Assembly (NCBI GenBank): GCA_907163375.1 | Contig: CAJQUW010003195.1 | Span: 1-64,000, forward strand | Length of the DNA stretch: 64,000 nucleotides | Direction: 5' to 3' | Source: Prostheceraeus crozeri | Taxonomy: Eukaryota > Platyhelminthes > Polycladida > Euryleptidae | Shown here: positions 50,340 through 61,944 of the stretch, piece after piece | Numbering within the stretch: position 1 is the first letter of the stretch | How the letters are laid out: each line of letters starts with the position of its first letter | Program-made: the position numbers and the translations under genes | Notes under the pieces: generated by a model | Seen by the model: the letters and a program-made list of their open reading frames with translations, nothing else | Told to the model about the DNA's origin: nothing | Database searches by the model: none

Positions 50340-50660
50340 TACCAGTCGTGTGTGCATGTCAATGTCTGAGTTCCTCAAGGGTCAGTTTTGGGACTCCTAT
50401 TCTACAGTACATCAGTGATCTTCGCAATACATTGACTAATGATGCTCGGAGATGATGCAACCAGAGACGTAGACCATTTGTAGAAAAAATAGAAAGGTGT
50501 CCTCAGACTTGAACAATTTAAGCACAATAATTCCTGGGCAACCGTAGACGATGCGTTTCGCCCCACTAGATCATTTGTTAAGATGAGGCTTAGGTTGAGG
50601 AATTTCGGGAATATTGAAACGAAGCCGGCGAATTGTGATTTTACCTTGGTTGTGATATGG
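50340..50660 (+). pseudogene. Fossil non-LTR RT fragment
   Basis: VPQGSVLGLLF at about 50370-50400, then a frame change to YISDLRNTLTND and GDDAT (about 50445), and further LEQFKHNNSWATVDDAFRPT (about 50508-50570). This is the normal order VPQGSVLGP, F-ADD, then the post-palm region of a non-LTR RT. Multiple frame changes. Intron 6. Confidence 0.65.
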
Positions 50661-51582
50661 TGCAATTTGTGAAGTGCTGGACAAAATACTAAAACACACC
50701 GTGTCGATTAATGACCTATTCTTGCTAAATAAAGTTTGAAGGTTTCAACCAATCGATCATCGGAAGTCACTTTACAAAAATAGACACAATATTTCATTTT
50801 GTAATTTTTTGTTCTCGTGTGAAATCCTGAACTTCTAGCCCATGCATGCGAAGGATAAGGAATAGTTTCACATAGATCTTGCCGATCATCTATTTCGTCT
50901 CCTAAATCAATTGTAAGACATTATTCGGTCATTCTTTGTTAAACTCATGGGCTATCTACGTCCATTCTCGTCACTGAATGCAGGGAATCGACTGATTAGT
51001 GTTCAAGTTTTGAATCAAGTCGGTCCACACACCTGATAGATTTCAAAGAGCTGGAGTATTGAGGCCAAACTCCAAGCAATTGATCTCCAGTCTAGCCGAG
51101 CTATCACAGGCTAGGATAACAACTTGAAAGCATCTCAGTAATGTAAGTTTTGGCTAGCATTCATCGAACATTTCCTAACGAAGTCTCTCCTCCGAATGGC
51201 TTTATTCCCCGAGAGTTGAAAGATGATTTCAATCACGTCCGAAGACTATTTCATTTTCCTTGTCGTTCCCTTGCTGTCTTGTGACGATTAATCAGTCTTC
51301 ATGCATTATACAATGAGTTTGAGTGATCACTTCTGTTCATATTCCGCTTTCATGTTGAATCTGTCCTACTGTATCAGTGATGGGATGAACTGCATGTGCG
51401 CGTACAGGCAGCGGATTTATCTCTGACGTCATAGACGCCACGTGGAACCTAGGTTAGCGAGAGATGCGCGCTGGCGGCTACCGGGAAGTGCAAACACTGC
51501 TATTTGTGAGCGTGTCGGTTTCATGTTCGACAAACTGCTGCTGAGAAAGTTGCGAAATTCATCAGATATTTGTCATTTTCAG
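50661..51582. other. Rest of intron 6, no recognised feature
   Basis: No element identified. Confidence 0.4.
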
Positions 51583-51765
51583 GAAGAGAAGAAGTTGACT
51601 GCCAATTATCGACACGAATTCGAGCGAGTACGTGAAGAACATTTAGCCTCACGGGCTTGTCTAACGGAGGAATTGGCCGAGAAGCGCAGTACTGTTGAGA
51701 ATCTTCGCAATTCAACTCGCAGATTGGAAGAGGAAATCGAAGCATTGAAGAAGGACTTGTCAGAG
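51583..51765 (+). CDS. CCDC171: CCDC171-like exon 7
   Basis: Acceptor GTCATTTTCAG, donor GTAAAT, 183 nt, phase 0 to 0 (61 codons). Encodes EEKKLTANYRHEFERVREEH and RRLEEEIEALKKDLSE, continuing the coiled coil. The open frame extends left of the acceptor to 51442 by chance. Confidence 0.8.
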
Positions 51766-52229
51766 GTAAATTCTTACATTAATCGACAGTCTGTTATCGC
51801 ATCGGCGGAAGTCGAATGACTCATTCACAACTGCAGTTTCCAACTTGATGTAATTATCAGTTTTGTCGTCAGATTGACCGCTGATGATGGAGAGACGTCA
51901 AATTATTGCAACTAACGCAAATAGAAATGGGAGGAGTGTTTACTTTCACTTAGATATTCTAAAATGAGACTGAAGAAAACCAGAGTTATCGGTGTCTTGA
52001 TCACAAGAGCAATTAACGAACATCGAAGTTGATGATCATAAGTAATGTGACCGAAAATAGCTTGATTGTGCATCGGTGATTCATAGGAAAAACAGTTGTT
52101 TCTTCGATGCAGATAATGTATTTTTGCCGAATTTTCAAGGAATCTTGGCACATTAATAAGACATCGTGTTTTAATCACACAGCCGAATCTGTAAACCTTC
52201 CAGCTTGTTATTCTTGTCTTTGATTATTA

Positions 52230-52590
52230 CCCATCATTGATTATTGTCATTTTGTCATTATTTGTTTATTTTATTTATTTATATTTCGTTGTTGTATATT
52301 GTATTATTTTTATTTTTATCTCTTTATTGATCTATTTATTTAATTATTTATTTATTTTTATTTTTCTTCTTTTCTTTCAATTTTTGTGTATTTACAGGTA
52401 AATGTGCATATATTTATATTGTATGTTGTTATTTATCTAAGATTTTATTTATTATGTTTATTTCGTTGTTTCAGCATTTTACTTATATATACTCGTATAT
52501 TTCATTTTCAGTATATGGTACTTATTATTTCTTCTGCATTTCAGTTAAGCATTTTACCCTTGCTTTTCAGCTACAATTAATTTAAGGTTA
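52230..52590. repeat. T-rich low-complexity tract
   Basis: About 360 bp dominated by TTTATT/TTATT runs in intron 7. It can be read as hydrophobic protein but has no coding signs. Confidence 0.75.
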
Positions 52591-55009
52591 ATTTTACCTA
52601 ATTGGATTGGCTGTCCTCTCCACCATTTTTCTTCGCGTCATCATCATCCCCAAAAACAGCGAGAGTCGAGGGTCCAAGCTATTGCGTGAGCCGAGATGTT
52701 TCTGTCGAGTGAAGATGTCAGTGTGAGGTGGTTTACCGATCTTTGTAACCGCTGGAGAAACACGCGGCGAAGAAGAAGCAACTCTTCCTAGCATTTGTCG
52801 ATCTTAATTCCTTTTATTACTTTCGTAATTGTTTAAATTTTGGGTAAGGGCTTATCTCTTTTTTTCTTTTTTACAGTTTTATTTTTATTTGTTTTGCAAT
52901 GATTAGTAATTTATTTTATGATGCTTTCTGTCAGTTGTATGTGTATTTCTTGAGTTCTGGTTTCATTTAATTACTTTTGCTGTTAACCCTTTTGTTCTAT
53001 GGATGTATGGCACGATTTTCTTAATGATGTAGGTGTAACCAAATTCCGTTCCGTCATGAAGAGTGTTCAATTGTAGTTTGCGCGTATGGCTGGACATTGA
53101 CGTTACATTGTGTCGTTTGCCCTGAAAGATGACAGACGCTCTGTCTGTCGAAAATTCGGCAAGAATACATTATCTGCATCGAAGAGACAACTGTTTTTCC
53201 TAAGTAATGTGACCATTTGATAAATGTTTCTGAAAAGATGCTCAAATTATGGGCCTTAACCAGCCTATTGTTTGATGACAGATAAAGTGAAATTACAACA
53301 GTGACAATTTACCGCTCGTTGCACTTGATTAAGGCTCAATATCTAGTTCAGCGATGAAGCTGATATGACCGGAACTGTTTAATTAATTCTCATGAAACAG
53401 TTTAAATAACAAGCGTACGGTTAATAAGTAATGCTTGAAAAAATTCTAAAGTTATAACCTTGAAGAAGCTAGGAGCTGTTAAAATAATTTTCATGCAGAA
53501 TTCATTATCAAAGAATACCATAGATATGAAGATTTGGATGAATAAAGATAGAAAGGTTGATGAGACTGTCATCATTTCTAAACAAGTAGACTAGAGCCTT
53601 CAGCTGTTTGCTAGTCGTTTTGCCTGGGCAAATGCAAATTGCAGTAAATTGTGTACGCTTCGTAATCAGAAGATAGTGATTGAGTATGATACTTTCCTTT
53701 TCATATTTTAAGTTTAATTTCAATTCGACCTTTGTATTTTCATTATAACGCCACGATTTTAAAAGATAATTGCGATTTCACAAAGGCGCTACTTTCCAAA
53801 TATCTGAAACACTTATAATAAGCTTAATCTAATAAAACTGCAAATTAAGGTTGAAATCACCTTAATTCATAGTTAGAATTGTTACCTAAACTTTTTCAGG
53901 AACTTCGAACTAGAGTAGCGACAGTTTTGTTGTTAAGACAGGCTATGCATGGTTATGAAGGAAATAGCGGAATTTAGCAATACAATGCAAACGCTCAAAG
54001 AATGCTCCGGAGAAATTGCACGTCTGCAAGTTACTTAACTGTAACACGTAAATAGCAATAATTCAACAATCATGTTATCATTTTACAGAGAAAATGTTGT
54101 ATTTAAAAAACTCCTAATGGATTACACTTATGACTGATTCTGTAGAATTCCCACTCCCCAAGTTAACTTTCATGGATGAAAATCTGACCATCTGATGTTC
54201 TTAAATGAGATTGAAGTCCGCATGCTGTTTTTGATTGCATGATGTTTTTACGATAAAGGAAAACTCTCTCTCTTTTTGACTACTATTAAAGAAAAACGTA
54301 TTTCAGGAAATGCTGTCAGCGTATGAGGTCAGTATAAAGGTCATTGTCACATTTTCTTTGATGATTTCTGATAGAATTGCAGATCCTTGATCCTCAGTAT
54401 TGTAGTATTTGTATTTCATGTAGATCTCAGAAGAACTATTGCGTCGCTTAGTGCATTTCAAAATGTGAAATATCGAATTTCCATAAGCAACCTGGTTAAC
54501 AAACTGCCTCACATTAAGGATGTCAACGACATGAACTGATCGCCGTCCTTCACGCGTCTACATAATTATTCACACGATGACCTTGTGGAGCAGCGACAAA
54601 AGCCACCCCGACAAATTGATGTATAATGTACTGTATGTAGATCTGTCTCCATATGGAATACATGCTAACACTTTCATTTTGATATGAATCAATTACTTCT
54701 ACTTAAACGTAAGACTTTGTCAGAACTTGCTTGATAATTGTAGATTGATAACATCTCGATGATTCTATAGATTTGCACACACTGCTTTATTCTGGACAAT
54801 CTGCTCACCTGCTGCATACCGGTCTGTTTCGATTACGTGAACCAACATGTCAAGTGGCTTAGGATTTGACAGCTCAAAATGAATCGCAAACCAAATTTTG
54901 ATCTCAAAACTTGAAGCCTTGTGATTTCAAATCATTATTAAGTAAAATCATCATAAGTGATGGAACCTTCAAGACCGCTCCAAAGATTTTCAAGCAGTTG
55001 TATATCATT
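52591..55009. other. Intron 7, unrecognised part
   Basis: No exon or element recognised. A short GC-richer piece at 52610-52800 may be a separate repeat, with no partner in the window. Confidence 0.4.
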
Positions 55010-55810
55010 CGAGTGCCGATTGGAGAGAGAATGCTGTCACATGTGTATTTTCATTTCTGACCGGGAAAGAACAGTCATTATACGAAGAAATGCTTCGCGC
55101 TGTCTTCAACCCCTGCGAAGCTCTTTTGTGATACCTACCTGATCCGGAGATGGTTGTGACTGACTTTGAGGTGGCATCGATCAATGCGGTTAAAGGGGTT
55201 GTCACGTCAGAATCCTAGGGTGCTTTTATCATCTGACACAAGACACCTGGAGGAAGATTCAAGATTTGGAGTTGGTAAACCTCTACAAAGACAGTAAATC
55301 TATCCAGCACTTCGTTGGCATGTTGGATGGACTCGCATCTCTGCCTGAAGGTGACGTAGATTCAGGCATGATATTCCTCCGGCAGAATTAGAGCCATTTC
55401 TGCTTTATTACGACGAGACGTACGTCAGCGGAACTGTAAGACGACGGTGATACAGTTATCAGGTTCCGACGCATACCACCACGATTCCCTTGTACTATGT
55501 GGAATGTGCGACAGGCCACTCTAGAACCAATAATTTCTGTGAAGCATGGGATATCGGCTACCAACGTCTCATCAGCCATTTCCACTCCTCTATGAATACC
55601 AGCATCAGATCTATACAAAATGAAGAGGCACTATCTCTAAGAGACATTGTGAATCACGAGCATGGTAATCCTCCAACAAAGAAAGTGAAAAAATCAACAT
55701 CTGACCTTCAACGACGACTTAGAAATCTGTGCGAGCAACATGAAAACGGTTCAAAAAACACTCCTGAATTTTCAACAGCAATCGGTAATTGCATTCGCCT
55801 GTATATGTGA
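55010..55810 (+). pseudogene. Fossil MULE transposase (MULE domain, C-terminal half)
   Basis: Across frames: LTGKEQSLYEEMLRAV (about 55057-55105), PDPEMVVTDFEVASINAV (about 55140-55190), GCFYHLTQDTWRKIQDLEL (about 55220-55275), a PPRFP..LW..Y region (about 55470-55510), RTNNFCEAWDIGYQRLISHF (about 55522-55580), and a K-rich tail, HGNPPTKKVKK (about 55660-55695). The order V-DFE-A-INA, GC-FH, then RTNN--E-WH-GF is characteristic of MULE-type transposases, where DFE carries a catalytic acid. Stops and indels make it dead. Confidence 0.75.
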
Positions 55811-56014
55811 GTTATACAATATACATCGATCACTGCAGTAAACCGGTGAGTTCTTTTTTACCATATATTTTCAACATGCGGCATAGATTGTAGTACACTT
55901 ACGTGTGTACCTCTATGTACAGGACGTACTTATACAATCTACTTGTATGCAGTACATATGCCGGTTGGTATCACATAACATATCATCATACACAAGGTTT
56001 TGTTGGAGTGGCTT

Positions 56015-56125
56015 TTGTCGTACATCCGACCTTGTGGCTAACGGGTTCGTCAGTTCTATCGTCGTTGGTTCAAATTTACAGACGACTGATTAGGCGTAAT
56101 AACACATCAACAATGAGACATCATG
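56015..56125 (+). mobile_element. Second, degraded copy of the hammerhead SINE
   Basis: Starting near 56028 is a tRNA-like head: A-box TGGCTAACGGG (56035-56045, fits TRGYNNANNNG) and B-box-like GGTTCAAATT (56067-56076) with normal spacing of 32 bp. Around and after the B-box, the sequence CGTCGTTGGTTCAAATTTAC, then GACGACTGATTAGGC, parallels CGTCGCTGGTTCAAACCTAC, then CACGACTGATGAGGC of the insert at 847-1008. The hammerhead core is ruined here (CTGATTA, no GAAA). The copy supplies the missing 5' half of the family. Confidence 0.55.
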
Positions 56126-58200
56126 TAGTGATATTTTATCAATTATTGAAGGCACTTACTTCTTTTGCTTTGCACATTTCAATTCGTAGATGTCTATGCT
56201 TTTTCAAAATTCTAATACTGTAGATGGAAATCATGCCATCCATAAGAACCTGCAAAAGCGTCATTCTCCGACGATACGACATCACGTGACATCGGCGACA
56301 GTTCCCGTCACACCAATTTTGCGACACTTACGCGACAGATCTTCATAGTCATCAGTCTTTCATAAATCTCTTCAGTATTTGTGTTTTTTTTAATTATGCG
56401 ATGAAATTCCTTGTATTGACAGCATTGGCGACATTGTCCCCCACACTTTTTTAAGCGTGGAGTTTTGTCGCTGATTTTATCCGTTTGACAGACATACGTG
56501 TAAATTACCAAATAAATTAACGGAAAGCCACGAATTTCAATTAAAACAATTTTATGTTGAAGCGAAAGAAATTATTACCGCTGAAGCCAAAAGCTTGAAA
56601 TCTAATGAACACAGTAAAATGATTCGTAACATGTGCAACACTGCAAAAAACTATTTGGAAAATAATGACCTGGTTTGTACGAAAACCGACAAAACCAATA
56701 GGCTGATAATTTGTAAACAGGATAATATAAAAGAGCAAACTAAAAAGATCTTGTCAGATGAAAATACTTACCAATTAGTAAAGAAAAGCAAAAATAACAG
56801 TTTAGAAACTCAAGCGAATAAAATAGTCAGAACTACTCTGAAACGCAGTACTCTGACCAACTCAAAATACCAAAACGAAAAGCTATTAACTAGTGGTAGC
56901 CATCCAGCAAATTTTTTTACTTTGGTGAAAGACCACAAGGAGACCATAGACGGTCAGCTCCCGCTTAGACCGATAGCTTCTGTTCACGGTGCTCCAGTGG
57001 ACAAGATAGACTGGGTGATTTCAAAAATTCTGGGCCAAATCTTGCAATTCATACCGGCACATCTTGAGAGTGCGAAAACACTAACTCAATATTTGCGAGA
57101 CATTGACATTTCCAAAATGAGTAAGCCTACATTCATCAGCCTAGATGTTCAACAACTGTACCCCAGTATACCTATCGATGAAGGTATTGAGTTAGTTATG
57201 AAAACTGTTACTGAGTTTTATACTAAAATAGATAACTTCAGTATAACGCTAAACCAAATTGAAACGATGATGAAATTCATATGCTATAACTATGAAATCT
57301 CTTATGACAACAATATCTATCGTCAAATTAAAGGAGTACTTATGGGATGCAGGTTTGCCCCTACGTTTGCGATAATCTACCTTCACCACATAGAAACCAA
57401 AGCCCTTAGCAAATTATCTTGGAAACCTGAATTATATAAAAGATACATCGACGATGTCATCATAGGTTCCTGTAGAATATGATGACCACATTATTTCACA
57501 AATTGAAAATGAATTCAATAAAGTTACGCCTGCCATTAAATTTACCACTGAAATAAACCCACCAGAACGCGGTCTAAATTTTCTAGATCTTACGATCTAT
57601 ACTGACAAACAAACCATTTCTTTCTCGTGGTTTCAGAAAACCTGTCATTCGGGGATAACTATGCAGAGTGACTCGTATGTCCCAGAACATATCAAAAATA
57701 ATTTCGTTCAGTCTCGTCTAAAAGATATACAGAGTCTTTGTTCTACTGAGGAACACTACGTAAAATCACGCAATAAATTTCTAAATCAAATAGAAAAAAA
57801 TGGCCACAAAAAGAAAACTTTCAGGCAACCAAAAAATAAAAAAAAGAAAATTGACGATAAAATACAACCGAATTTGATACTTCCTTTTATTAATAATCAG
57901 TGCCATAGGAAATTTTAGAAAACTTATGAAGAAACACAAGTTGAGAGGAAATCTAGTTAGTCAACCTAATAAAACGATTGCCAGTTACCTCAAACCAAAA
58001 AATGATAACCGCAACACATGTGACTGCGAAATTTGTAGAAAAATTGGCCCAAAATGTATGTGCACAGATAAATATGTTGTATATCAATATACGTGTAAAA
58101 CATGTAGAGAAAGTTATATTGGAAAGACTGCGAGACCGTTTAAAATAAGACACCGTGAGCACACATATGCGGTTAGGAATAAGAGTCTAAATAATGCTAT

Positions 58201-58206
58201 AAGCTT
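58201..58206 (+). repeat. Left 6-bp target duplication (AAGCTT) inside the Penelope GIY-YIG domain
   Basis: AAGCTT recurs at 58664-58669. Removing 58207-58669 restores the GIY-YIG reading frame across the joint, which confirms these as the borders. Confidence 0.75.
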
Positions 58207-58663
58207 AAGTAAGTAAGTAAGTAAGTAAGCGTTTATTGACAAAAAAAATACATCTACCTCCGAATGGGAATCGTGGAGGCATTTTCTAATCACTGACATA
58301 AATCCGTGAGTGCTAGACGTTACACTGTATCATTGTACATTGCTGAGCAAGAAAACACAAAACTGTTCACTCTACGAGTAGTTCTAGCAGAAGGCAAGAT
58401 TAACCGGTTACTACGCACAGATGTTGAGGGTAACAGATTGTGGAGAACATGGCAATCATCAGTCTTGATGGCGTTGAAAAGTCGCATAGCGTTAATCTTC
58501 CGTCTTTCAAAAAAGTCCGTTATGTCACAAAATTTACAGTGTCGCACATTTCTTCCGTGTATGATGTAAAAAGCACGTTTGCAAAATCTTAAAAGTCGCA
58601 GGTCTAAACCTTTACCAGGATGCAGAAAAACTGGAGATGCATATCCAGAAAAACTGGAGATGG
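58207..58663 (-). mobile_element. 5'-truncated non-LTR retrotransposon tail inserted in the Penelope element
   Basis: Minus strand: C-terminal ORF2 wording (YASPVF.HPGKG, LLRFCKRAFYIIHG, DCHVLHNLLPS, RVNSFVFSCSAMYN) ends with a stop near 58320. A 3' UTR follows, with GTCAATAAACGC and a (TTAC)n tail against the left duplication (58207-58229). The 5' junction has a 17-bp local duplication, CAGAAAAACTGGAGATG (58623-58639 and 58646-58662 on the plus strand). Its tail style resembles that of the element at 47724-48838. Confidence 0.75.
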
Positions 58664-58947
58664 AAGCTTGCACGCAAATCTTCATCAAATGTACGACATA
58701 GACAATTTTGATATTGAAATCCTCAGCAGAAAAACTAACAGCCGTGATATTACTATTGAAGAATGTAGAAGCATCAAATTAAATAAACCCAAGATCAATC
58801 GCAAGCAAGAAGTTATTGATTATCCGCTGATTAGCGGCACTCAAACCCGTGTTCAGTTTTGATTAATATTCTCCACACAACTGCACTGCACGTACAACAG
58901 TCATGCATTTAAGTGAGAGACGCAGCGACTGGCGGTTTATTCCAACA

Positions 58948-58985
58948 CACCGTGAAGAAGGCTGAAGGCCGAAAGATCTTGTGTG
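58948..58985 (+). other. Hammerhead-like motif after the Penelope ORF
   Basis: CACAC, then C(G)TGAAGA, GGC-TGAAG-GCC, GAAA, GATCTT and GTGTG. This fits a minimal type I hammerhead with stem I CACAC/GTGTG, stem II GGC/GCC and cleavage after CUU. It has one extra G after C3 and an extra A before stem II. Penelope-like elements are known to carry hammerheads in their terminal repeats, and the position just 3' of the ORF fits. Probably inactive as written. Confidence 0.5.
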
Positions 58986-58989
58986 ACCT

Positions 58990-60830
58990 GAACTATTTTA
59001 TTTTTTAACCTCTCACCAGAAAAATATACGGAGCCGCACTGAAAAGTGTTTTTTGTTCCTCTTTTATTTTTTTAAAAAAAGGGATAAAATCAGCGATTAG
59101 AAATGCTCCCGACAAAATTGGTGAAATACATACGTGGAGTTTTGTCTCACACACATTTAAACCGTCTATAACATATTTCTAACATTTTCTTTTATTATTA
59201 CAGAAAATACTAGATGATCGTCTCAGGCAGAATATTTCATAATTTTTATTTCTTGATTCCCTCTGACTTCTCTTTGTCCATCTTGCAGCATCAAGCAGTT
59301 CAGCCTGCAGGCATGCATGCACTTCGCAGATCTTGAAGTGTTAAATACACTGGTCACAGCTGTTGAGAACAGCAGGGCTTCAATCAAGAAAGGAAGATTG
59401 CTATTACAATCACTGTCGAATAAGGCATGACTAAGGGATTTAACTTGCAAGTCTGCAGCGATCGCGTATTGCAAGTTGCAAACATTAATTGATGACCAAT
59501 TTCTAAACGCGTATATTAGCTGATAATTATTACTTGCAATGTGACGGACACTTGACGAGTGACGTCCACATCTGTGCGCGCAGCGGGATTTCGACCAAGA
59601 ACTGCATAGCGGAATAATGACTAAAATTCGGAATTCATTCAGTCATAAGATGATTGGCTCATATATAATGAATCTGGCAGACAGGCCTGCAAAGTTTTAA
59701 AGTAATAATCCATTGTGCAAGCATGTGTTTCAGTGTTCTCTGGTAAGACGATTGCTTCAGAAACGAAATGTAGAATGCTTGGCTACTTTTCTTGACTTTT
59801 GACTAAAAGGATAATGATCACCTGCAAATTCGCCATGGAGGCTGCATCTCCCGGTTTATGGCTTTACTAGATCGAATCAGTTCATTTAGTTCCACGTCTT
59901 CGACATCGCACGTTCGATCCCTTTAATGTGTGAGTGCTTTTGTATTTCTACGTCACTTTGGTCAAGTCGATCAATTTATTATCATTCAGAGGTTCATGCA
60001 TAATTTTTGCTCCTCAAGCAAAAATCAAGGAAATAATACATACATCTACGATCTCCGAAGTGAGTTGAAATCCTAAATTAAAAACCAATTTTCTTTTATT
60101 GGATTAGCTGGAGATATTGGATAAAATCATACAGATTCTGAAATATGAAGTCCTATCTTTGAAATTAGAGACCAAAGAGTTAGAGACACTTAAAGAAAGT
60201 CGACGATATGAGTGACCTCATTTCGAAGGTTCTTCATTATGTCACTATAACTATAATCATATTGCATAGTCAGCATACAAAGTTTGAAAAGGTATAATTC
60301 TTTTTCTGCATAATGGTTAAATCCAGGAGTAAAATGATAAGCTATGGTGGTCTGCAACCTATATTGTACGAGTATCTTGCGACAGTAAAATAGATTAGTC
60401 AATGCTGTTATGCTCTTCAATCCGCATTGGCACTTTGTGATAGATTTTGACATATATCCTCGCATTATGATACGTTAGATAACATGTCAATTTCAGCCTG
60501 TCCCCCACACTTTATGATACGATGCGTCGTCCTTGATTGACAGCTTTCAAACAAATACAAACATGGTTGGGGGAATGTTGGAGCTCTTTTCTACAATACA
60601 ATGTCGCGCTGAAGCTCAGTTTATTTCTTATGAACGAAAATGATGTCGCGCGTGTCGCTAGGTAAAACAGATCTAGGTCGCCTGACGTCATGATATCGCG
60701 CAGATGCTCGGTGTTAGGAAGTAAAAGCTAATTAAATGAAAAGAAAGTAGCAGTAAGGAAGAGATTGATAAATAGCTTATAATCGTCATGCCTTAACATT
60801 ACTGATATTGATATTAATTTTGTTCATCAG
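58990..60830. other. Rest of intron 7, no confirmed feature
   Basis: A coil-like open piece at 60108-60211 follows a good acceptor but does not fit the phase of the flanking exons (see findings). The remainder is unrecognised. Confidence 0.4.
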
Positions 60831-61160
60831 AATCGTGTTCAGAGAGAAGATTTGGAGGATAGATATCGTCGCATTCATAATGAACTGCTTGGATTGGTGG
60901 AGAAAGCAACACCATCAGATCCAGAAGCCAATGGAAGCCCTTCTCGTGTCAAACATTTGGATGCGCACGGTTTGATCGAACAGTTACGAGTATTATTAGC
61001 TAATCAGAGACGACGAGTTTCATTGGCCAATGAGGAGATGTGTAAGATAAAGGCGCAATATGAATCGTCAGCAAGAGATCTCCGAAACATGCGGACGGAA
61101 TATTCAAACAAAGAGAAAGCCTTACAAGTATCTACCACCAACGCTAACAACTCATCTCAG
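60831..61160 (+). CDS. CCDC171: CCDC171-like exon 8
   Basis: Acceptor TGTTCATCAG, donor GTAATT, 330 nt, phase 0 to 0 (110 codons). Encodes NRVQREDLEDRYRRIHNELL, a P/S/N-rich break (TPSDPEANGSPSRVKHLDAH) and another coil, LIEQLRVLLANQRRRVSLAN. The vertebrate protein also has a short non-coiled break here followed by LERLRR...YQNKLE.A. No further exon was found before the minisatellite. Confidence 0.8.
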
Positions 61161-61944
61161 GTAATTTCATTGTTGCGTGTTTATCGTACATTGTATTATT
61201 TCAAAAACACTTGTTGTGACGATAATTCCATTTTTCATGACTGTTTAATGGGGACGTGATCGAGAAAAGGTTAGACTTCTTTTTTCAATGATGTTATCCA
61301 ATCACGGGAGCATATTTCGAAACAAAAAGAAGTACTAAATTCAGTTTTACAAATCATGAAACATTTTCTCATTTATGTGGCTTCTTCAGCTCAAGACTTG
61401 TCTAATGACCAAGGAATTGATTTAAGCTCGTAGATTTTCTTCTGTTAGGTGTCTTCTCATCGAAGCTATCCAATGATGTAATTATTGCGTGCATACCAAA
61501 GGTTGTTGTTGCTTTAATCTGATGCACTGAAGTGCGCTACGATTGCTAGAAAACTTTGTTATTTACTCGTGCGTATGTGCGGTTTTATCGGTTTGTGAAG
61601 TCTGTTGAAGTTTACGTTGTTTGTTGATATCCAAGTTGGTTTTCATCGTTATCAGACCGACAGGGTGTCCGCGCTCTCTGGAAAAGTCCTGGAAATTTTG
61701 AGACTAATTAAAATACTAATTGCAAGATGTTGAATTCATACTTGCTCCATGGTTGAAGTGTTTTCTATTTTTCCAGAGTTTATTCTTTATATCTCTACTT
61801 ATTTGTTACAAATATAGCCTTCATTCGCATACAATTTTTTAGAATATTTCAGTGACTGGAATCTCCTATCATTACGTCTACAACATTAATGAGACCGAAT
61901 TGCGTGGTTTGGTTATCTATGAACTGTTGTCGAACTCCTAATCG
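61161..61944. other. Start of intron 8, nothing recognised
   Basis: AT-rich, without exon or element signals. Confidence 0.45.

Larger units (their letters stand above)
56475..58862 (+). mobile_element. Penelope-like element (RT plus GIY-YIG endonuclease), interrupted
   Basis: The element is open from 56475, after an in-frame TGA. RT blocks: HPANFFTLVKDHK, RPIASVHGAPVDK, TFISLDVQQLYPSIP, GVLMGCRFAPTFAIIYLHHI and YKRYIDDVIIG (ending about 57465). Frame 1 then continues with YDDHIISQIENEFN and GLNFLDLTIY to 57918, and frame 2 from 57926. The GIY-YIG endonuclease has a Cys-rich entry (CDCEICRKIGPKC), YVVYQYTC..CRESYIGKTA, RPFKIRHREH and, beyond an insertion, ECRSIKLNKPKINRKQE with the conserved Asn. 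Such elements reverse-transcribe and integrate using the GIY-YIG nuclease. Two one-base frameshifts (about 57468 and 57915) and the insert at 58207-58663 disable this copy. Confidence 0.88.
41484..61160 (+). other. CCDC171: CCDC171-like gene, eight consecutive exons (gene continues to the right)
   Basis: Eight exons with GT/AG borders join in one open frame of about 469 codons, and the phase agrees at all seven junctions. The protein is almost entirely charged coiled coil. Two blocks match vertebrate CCDC171 as I remember it: LRNDVEKGETTRQRLEYDL (remembered LRSEVEKGEALRQSLEYDL) and SHLEQRYNAELIQLRLRE (remembered AHLESKFNSEIIQLRIRD). The function of CCDC171 is not established. The vertebrate protein is about 1,300 residues, so roughly the first third is here. 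Between the two blocks this protein is about 40 residues shorter than I recall for the human one, which could mean a missed phase-symmetric exon. Introns are packed with transposon remains. Confidence 0.8.

Noticed and set aside
52386..52580. Hydrophobic 64-codon frame as a small membrane protein
   Set aside because: It lies in T-rich low-complexity sequence, where such frames arise by composition.
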